Below, one piece after another: positions 13,691 through 17,322 of a stretch of 17,322 nucleotides of DNA. Position 1 is the first letter of the stretch; each line of letters starts with the position of its first letter. The DNA is from Oscillospiraceae bacterium (GTDB lineage: Bacteria > Bacillota > Clostridia > Oscillospirales > UBA929). The stretch is from assembly GCA_009777685.1 (NCBI GenBank), contig WRLJ01000008.1, positions 1-17,322 of the forward strand, in the 5' to 3' direction. Made by a program: the position numbers and the translations under genes. A model generated the notes under the pieces. The model was not told the origin of the DNA. It saw only the letters and a program-made list of their open reading frames with translations, and did not search any database.

Positions 13691-14380
13691 CTATCGGACC
13701 CGGATCATGTCGGCGAAGACCTGGCCCATGTAGCCGTCGTGAAATACGGCGTCCAGCGCCGCGGCGATGTGATTGGCGGGCGGTATCCCCTCAAGCCGCA
13801 TATTCCACCGCAGCAGCGCGGCGATCGTCACGATGCCGTCTATGACAAAGCAGACCGCGAGAACCGTCGTCAGCGGCTTATAGACCCGTTCCGGGATTTT
13901 GCCGATCAGCTTTTCGATCAGCGGCAGCAGCGCCGTGTACCAAAGGACAGCCAGCAGGCCCCAGAACAGGGTGTGCAGCGGGTTGACGCGCCCGTTGATG
14001 TTGAACGGGAGGCGGGTGTAGTTCCACGACACCGTCCCGAGGACCAGCTCCTGGAGAATCGAGCCGGCAAACTCCACGGCGGAGCCGGCCAGGGCCCCGA
14101 AGAAAAACATGTGGAAGACGGTTTTCTTGATTCTCACAAAATACAGGACCAGCGCGCCGATGCCGTAAATGACCAAAAACGGGCTGAGGACCAGGCTGGA
14201 TCGGTACTCAAAGCCGCCGGTCCGGATGAAGCACCACAGAATCTCCGCCGCGGCCCCGATGGCGGAGCCGATCAGAAAGACCCAGAAGGTTTTGCGCGCG
14301 TCAAAGCGGACGCCCTTGGCCGCGCCGTCCTCCGGGGGTTTCTTCTGTTCCACCGTCAGGGTGTCTGTCTCGTGCTTCAT
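13691..14380 (-). CDS. CmpB-type putative ABC-transporter type IV membrane protein
   Basis: About 229 residues with a polar N-terminal tail (1-30) and five to six hydrophobic stretches. The pattern FLIGSAIGAAAEILWCF, PFLVIYGIGALVLYFV and FFFGALAGSAVEFAGSI, then SWNYTRLPFNINGRVN and LFWGLLAVLWY, fits the CmpB family (Pfam 'ABC_trans_CmpB', as recalled). Its biochemical role is poorly known despite the name; no ABC ATPase is adjacent. The ATG at 14380 follows AGAGGA at 5 bases. An upstream GTG at 14464 in frame is less likely because it leaves no spacing from its GGAGG. The promoter lies at 14473-14501. Confidence 0.82.
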   Translation of the reverse strand: MKHETDTLTVEQKKPPEDGAAKGVRFDARKTFWVFLIGSAIGAAAEILWCFIRTGGFEYRSSLVLSPFLVIYGIGALVLYFVRIKKTVFHMFFFGALAGSAVEFAGSILQELVLGTVSWNYTRLPFNINGRVNPLHTLFWGLLAVLWYTALLPLIEKLIGKIPERVYKPLTTVLAVCFVIDGIVTIAALLRWNMRLEGIPPANHIAAALDAVFHDGYMGQVFADMIRVR

Positions 14381-14472
14381 ATCGGTCCTCTTGCGGCAAA
14401 CGGCCTGTGTCTGCCCGGTGATAGATGTTGCAGCTCCATGCTGTAAGGATGGGACGCACCGCACCCTCCTTC

Positions 14473-14501
14473 ATTTTACACAAAGATTCATATTTTTGCA
14501 A
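14473..14501 (-). promoter_or_regulatory. Promoter of the CmpB-like gene
   Basis: Minus strand TTGCAA (14496-14501), 17-base spacer, TAAAAT (14473-14478). It leaves a leader of roughly 85 bases before the ATG at 14380, long for a simple leader and without an obvious hairpin. Confidence 0.7.
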
Positions 14502-14511
14502 GCTCCAACAT

Positions 14512-14556
14512 CAACGGCAAGCAATAGGCGCAGTCTTACGCTGCGCCTATCCGTTG
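14512..14556. repeat. Hairpin between the TM2 and CmpB-like genes
   Basis: ATAGGCGCAG (14524-14533) pairs with CTGCGCCTAT (14541-14550) around a 7-base loop. A second pair, CAACGG (14512-14517) with CCGTTG (14551-14556), extends it with a 6-base bulge. It lies 23 bases after the TM2 gene stop and just before the next promoter, so it may end the TM2 transcript, but there is no T-run. Confidence 0.55.
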
Positions 14557-14579
14557 CGGGGGAACCTTCCCTATGCGGT

Positions 14580-14777
14580 TTACTGGAGCTCCGATCCGTC
14601 CGCCGCCTTCAGCTTCCCGGTGGCGATTTGGAAGATGTCGTAGATCCAGAGGACGCCGAGGCCGCCGCCCGTGAAGAGCTTGAGCGCTCCCATGCCGCGG
14701 TAACCCAGGTAAAAGCGGTCAATTCCGAGTTCACCGAGGAGGATAGCGAGGATCAGCGCGGTTGACTTCTTTTTCAT
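14580..14777 (-). CDS. TM2-domain small membrane protein
   Basis: A 65-residue protein. After a basic start (MKKKS) come a first membrane helix (about 6-17) and the TM2 signature GIDRFYLGYRGMGALKLFTG (about 18-37), then a second helix (GGLGVLWIYDIFQIATG). The protein ends in a polar tail with the usual DG. TM2 proteins are common in Firmicutes and their role is mostly unknown. The ATG at 14777 follows AGGAGG at good spacing; the longer start at 14807 would absorb that site. It is transcribed away from the response regulator gene, with a 36-bp palindrome between the two promoters. Confidence 0.9.
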   Translation of the reverse strand: MKKKSTALILAILLGELGIDRFYLGYRGMGALKLFTGGGLGVLWIYDIFQIATGKLKAADGSELQ

Positions 14778-14843
14778 AATGAATTCGCCTCCTAAAAAAA
14801 TTGTCATAACGAAACAGCTCTGTATCGTCTGACTGTTGATTCA

Positions 14844-14872
14844 ATTTTACAGGACTCCGCGCAATCGCGCAA
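14844..14872 (-). promoter_or_regulatory. Promoter of the TM2 gene
   Basis: Minus strand TTGCGC (14867-14872), 17-base spacer, TAAAAT (14844-14849). It lies 67-95 bases before the TM2 start. The -35 box is part of a small GCGC-GATT-GCGC palindrome. Confidence 0.6.
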
Positions 14873-14890
14873 GGCTTGCTCGTGTGCGCC

Positions 14891-14926
14891 AACCGTTCCG
14901 TTTCGCGCGCGCGAAATGGAACGGTT
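14891..14926. promoter_or_regulatory. 36-bp palindrome between divergent promoters, possible operator
   Basis: AACCGTTCC (14891-14899) is mirrored by GGAACGGTT (14918-14926), and the centre TTTCGCGC/GCGCGAAA (14901-14916) is a perfect palindrome without a loop. Only the pair 14900/14917 does not match (G with T). It sits 19 bases from the TM2 -35 box and 26 bases from the -35 box of the response regulator. The arms hold ACCGTT, which resembles the core of known LytTR binding half-sites; those are usually direct repeats, so the link is a guess. Confidence 0.55.
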
Positions 14927-14951
14927 TCCTCTGCCGAAATTATTTTTTCAC

Positions 14952-14980
14952 TTGTTTGCCGGGGCCGGGTATGGTAAAAT
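14952..14980 (+). promoter_or_regulatory. Promoter of the LytTR regulator operon
   Basis: TTGTTT (14952-14957), 17-base spacer, TAAAAT (14975-14980). A GGAGGCGG stretch directly follows the -10 box but is too far (about 29 bases) from the ATG at 15014 to serve as its ribosome binding site. Confidence 0.65.
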
Positions 14981-15013
14981 GGAGGCGGAAAATAAACAAA
15001 CGGCAGAGTTGGG

Positions 15014-15763
15014 ATGAGATGTATGGCATTGCCGCTGAAAATAGCCATTTGCGAGGACATTCCGCAAGACGCCGCCCAGCTCAAGGAATGGATCGGCGCA
15101 AGCGGCGTCCCGGCTGAGGTCAGCCTCTTTGAGAGCGGAGAGGCGTTTCTGGCCGCCCGCCCGTCCCGCCGGTTCCATTTGGTGTTCATGGACATCTATC
15201 TGAACGGCATGAGCGGCGTGGAGACGGCGCGCGCCCTGCGCGAGACCGATAAGCGCTGCCAAATCGTGTTCATCACGACCAGCGCCGCCCACGCGCTGGA
15301 GAGCTACGGCGTGGACGCGATGCAATATCTGGTCAAGCCCGGCGGCATCGGGCCGGAGGTGATCGCGGCCCTGCTGGGCCGGGTGGAGCGCCTGCGGGAA
15401 AAGATTGCCGCCGAGGTGTGCCCGGTGGTGTCCGGCGGGCGGCGGCGCGATATCCCCCTGGGAGACATCCTGTTTGCGGAGGTCTATGACAAGCAGTGCC
15501 ACATCCATGTGCTGGGCGAGGCGGGGCGCGAGACCGTGGTCGCCCTTATGCGCCTTGACGAGCTGGCCGCCCTGCTGCCGCCGCCGCGCTTTCTGCGCTG
15601 CCACCGCTCCAACATCGTAAATTTAGAGCATGTCGTCCGCATCCGGGACGATTTTATCCTCAGCACGGGCGACTTGGTCTATGTCCGGCGCGGCGACCGG
15701 ACCAAATGCGAAATCGCGCTGAACGAATGGCATCTGGCCAAGGCGGCCGGGGACATCGAATAG
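15014..15763 (+). CDS. LytTR-family response regulator (AgrA/LytR type)
   Basis: A 249-residue DNA-binding response regulator. The receiver domain (about 8-125) has acidic residues E14 and D15, phosphate-accepting D60 (in LVFMDIYLNGMSG), T89 and K108 (in QYLVKPGG). The LytTR domain (about 145-243) is recognised by DILFAEVYDKQCHIHVL and FLRCHRSNIVNLEHV. No histidine kinase gene is in the window, so its input partner is unknown and may lie beyond the edge. The start could be 15014 or 15023 (MALPLK); neither has a strong ribosome binding site. The secreted Cys-rich protein gene starts 13 bases after its stop, so the two are probably co-transcribed. Confidence 0.94.
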   Translation: MRCMALPLKIAICEDIPQDAAQLKEWIGASGVPAEVSLFESGEAFLAARPSRRFHLVFMDIYLNGMSGVETARALRETDKRCQIVFITTSAAHALESYGVDAMQYLVKPGGIGPEVIAALLGRVERLREKIAAEVCPVVSGGRRRDIPLGDILFAEVYDKQCHIHVLGEAGRETVVALMRLDELAALLPPPRFLRCHRSNIVNLEHVVRIRDDFILSTGDLVYVRRGDRTKCEIALNEWHLAKAAGDIE

Positions 15764-15776
15764 CGGAGGCATCGGG

Positions 15777-17322
15777 ATGAAGCACAGAGTGTTCGCGTTT
15801 TTCATCGCTTGCTTGCTGGCCGCGCCGCTGGTGTGCGTTCCGGCCGGGGCGGTGTATGCCCTGCTGGGCGGCGGGGGCGGCAATCCGTACTGCCCGGACT
15901 GCAACTGTGCTTATGTGATCAGCGACTGTACCCCGGAGGAATGCGCGTGCCTGAACGGATGCGAGGATGAGGGGCATATCTGCGATCACGACCATTGCTG
16001 GTTTTGCCCCAACCCCGGCTCCGGCGGCGGGGGTTTAGGCGGAGGAGGTTTAGGCGGAGGAGGTTTAGGCGGAGGAGGAGGCAATCCCTTTACCGGTGAT
16101 GATGATCCGTACTGCCCGGACTGCGACTGCGCCTATGAGATCAGTGACTGTACCCCGGAGGAATGCGCGTGCCTGGAGGGGTGCGGCGATGAGGACCATA
16201 TCTGCGAACACGCCTATTGCTGGTTTTGCCGCGGCTCCGGCGGCGGATTAGGCGGCGGGGGTTTAGGCGGCGGGGGTAATCCCTTTGCCGGCGACGACCC
16301 GGAGGACGGCGGCGACATGCCGCTGATCATCTATTATTTTCAGTACGGGGACGACACCATCCTTGAGTATGTCTATCATAACGGACTTTCTTTTCCCGCC
16401 TTTTATCTGGAGGAGGGCGGAGACCCGCGTGATTTGCCGCTTCCCGCGTATACCAACGGGATCACGAACGTAGCGGACCCGGAACTGTACGCTATCCCGT
16501 GTCCCATTGCGTGGCGTATAGAAGAGCTTGATCCCGAAGCGGCCGGGACGCGGCAGCTGCTGTACGGCGATATTACCCCTTCTCCTATGTTCGGGGAATA
16601 CACGCTGACCCTCGCCGAGACTTGCCCTGACTATGTGATTCTTCTCGTCATTGTCGGCGATGATCCGGCGCCGGAGCCCGGCCCGGAAATCCCGGACGAC
16701 GGCTATGTCCCGCCGGACGACGGCGGGGTGTATCTGCTCGATCTCTACAGCCTGATGTCCAATTCCCTGACCACGGTCTGGAGCAGGCCGCTGGACGGCT
16801 CGGAGGAGCTTTGGGTATCGGTGGACGGCGGCCCGATGACGTGGGTGGAGGATGATCCGTCGCGGCCGCGGGTGGAGGATATCTATCACAGCTGGGGAAT
16901 ATATGACAGTCTGAGGATGACTCTGATGCTGTACTCGATGAGCCGATTGCGCCCCGGCAGCGTTTACGAGTTTGAGCTTCGCTTCGCCGGCGGCGTTTCG
17001 GCGGATACCCTGGTGGTGGAATACCAGGAGAGCCAGGATGGCGAAGCGGGCGGCTTTCAGGGCCGCCGCAACGTCATAGACCGCGGCGAGCAGTCCCCTC
17101 CGGCCGGAATGCTCCCGCCTGACCTGTCCCCGCCCGGCCCGGCGCCGTCCGCCCCCTCTCCGCCGTCTCCGCCGCCGCCATCCGTGCCCGCACCGCCGCC
17201 CACCCTGATCTCGCCCCCCGTTTCAACCCCTGTACAGGTCTCCGGGCCGGAACCGACGCCGGAACCAACACCGGAGCCGGCTCCCCAACCGACGCCTGAG
17301 CCGGCCCCTGAACCGACTCCCG
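15777..17322 (+). CDS. Secreted protein with two 10-Cys repeats and Pro-rich tail, partial at the window end
   Basis: The frame is open for 515 codons to the window edge. A signal peptide fits residues 1-25 or 1-28 (hydrophobic core FFIACLLAAPLV, then VPAGAVYA). Two cysteine repeats follow, C39-C77 and C113-C151, with identical spacing: C-x2-C-x-C-x6-C-x4-C-x-C-x3-C-x6-C-x4-C-x2-C. Both share SDCTPEECACL and end in CWFC, with acidic and His residues (HICDHDHC). Linkers of GGGGL repeats follow each, the first coded by three 15-bp units (16032-16076). An acidic region follows (about 165-420, with IIYYFQYGDD and LWVSVDGGPMTWVE), which I do not recognise. From about 435 it is Pro-rich, then PEPTPEPTPEP to the edge, typical of a wall-spanning stalk. 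ATG at 15777 follows GGAGG. The repeats may bind metal or form disulfides. No known family identified. Confidence 0.85.
   Translation, partial: MKHRVFAFFIACLLAAPLVCVPAGAVYALLGGGGGNPYCPDCNCAYVISDCTPEECACLNGCEDEGHICDHDHCWFCPNPGSGGGGLGGGGLGGGGLGGGGGNPFTGDDDPYCPDCDCAYEISDCTPEECACLEGCGDEDHICEHAYCWFCRGSGGGLGGGGLGGGGNPFAGDDPEDGGDMPLIIYYFQYGDDTILEYVYHNGLSFPAFYLEEGGDPRDLPLPAYTNGITNVADPELYAIPCPIAWRIEELDPEAAGTRQLLYGDITPSPMFGEYTLTLAETCPDYVILLVIVGDDPAPEPGPEIPDDGYVPPDDGGVYLLDLYSLMSNSLTTVWSRPLDGSEELWVSVDGGPMTWVEDDPSRPRVEDIYHSWGIYDSLRMTLMLYSMSRLRPGSVYEFELRFAGGVSADTLVVEYQESQDGEAGGFQGRRNVIDRGEQSPPAGMLPPDLSPPGPAPSAPSPPSPPPPSVPAPPPTLISPPVSTPVQVSGPEPTPEPTPEPAPQPTPEPAPEPTP

Noticed and set aside
14301..14501. Possible short leader peptide before the CmpB-like gene
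   Set aside because: A GTG near GGAGG exists, but the frame continues out of phase into the CmpB-like gene and shows no conserved features.
14836..15117. 93-codon plus-strand frame
   Set aside because: It spans the promoters and palindrome and overlaps the LytTR gene out of frame, with Arg-rich composition typical of a shadow.
15948..16076. CRISPR-like or short tandem DNA repeats
   Set aside because: The 15-bp repeats are in frame and encode the GGGGL linker; there are no spacers or cas genes.

Overview
The window looks like chromosomal DNA from a GC-rich anaerobic Firmicute, probably an Oscillospiraceae/Ruminococcaceae-like Clostridia. This is inferred from the clostridial Rnf gene order (C-D-G-E-A-B), a three-subunit NuoE/NuoF/GltD-type flavin/Fe-S complex, good GGAGG ribosome binding sites with sigma70/sigmaA-type promoters, an NPKTG sorting signal and GC-rich palindromic intergenic repeats. 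No RNA genes, insertion sequences, CRISPR arrays or phage genes were seen.

Layout. Positions 1-314 hold no gene, only modular GC-rich hairpins and a 49-bp tandem repeat. Positions 315-6115 (minus strand) carry a complete Rnf operon, rnfC-rnfD-rnfG-rnfE-rnfA-rnfB, with its own promoter at 6177-6204 and an AraC-family regulator as the apparent last cistron. Positions 6211-10521 (minus) carry three tightly coupled genes: a NuoE/HydC-like, a NuoF/HydB-like and a hybrid NuoG-ferredoxin/GltD/NfnB-like subunit. No [FeFe]-hydrogenase or formate dehydrogenase catalytic subunit accompanies them, so a Sporomusa-type Nfn (Stn-like) bifurcating transhydrogenase is the best reading. Positions 10674-12311 (minus) encode a sortase-anchored 5'-nucleotidase. 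Positions 12507-13064 (minus) encode an AAC(6')-type acetyltransferase with a strong terminator and a leader hairpin that would hide its ribosome binding site. Positions 13408-13638 hold an alpha-CTD-like reading frame without a standard start codon, followed by a CmpB-type membrane protein (13691-14380) and a TM2-domain protein (14580-14777), all on the minus strand. From 15014 the plus strand carries a LytTR response regulator and, 13 bases later, a large secreted protein that runs off the window end. It has two near-identical 10-cysteine repeats, Gly-rich linkers and a Pro-Glu-Thr tail.

How it works together. The Rnf complex couples ferredoxin:NAD+ electron transfer to an ion gradient. The adjacent three-subunit complex would exchange electrons among ferredoxin, NAD(H) and probably NADP(H). 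The two promoters resemble each other beyond the -35 and -10 boxes, which suggests joint control. The least explained part is the right end: an orphan LytTR regulator with an unrecognised Cys-rich secreted protein, and a 36-bp palindrome between its promoter and that of the divergent TM2 gene. The start of rnfD shows a likely one-base frameshift, real or a sequencing error.
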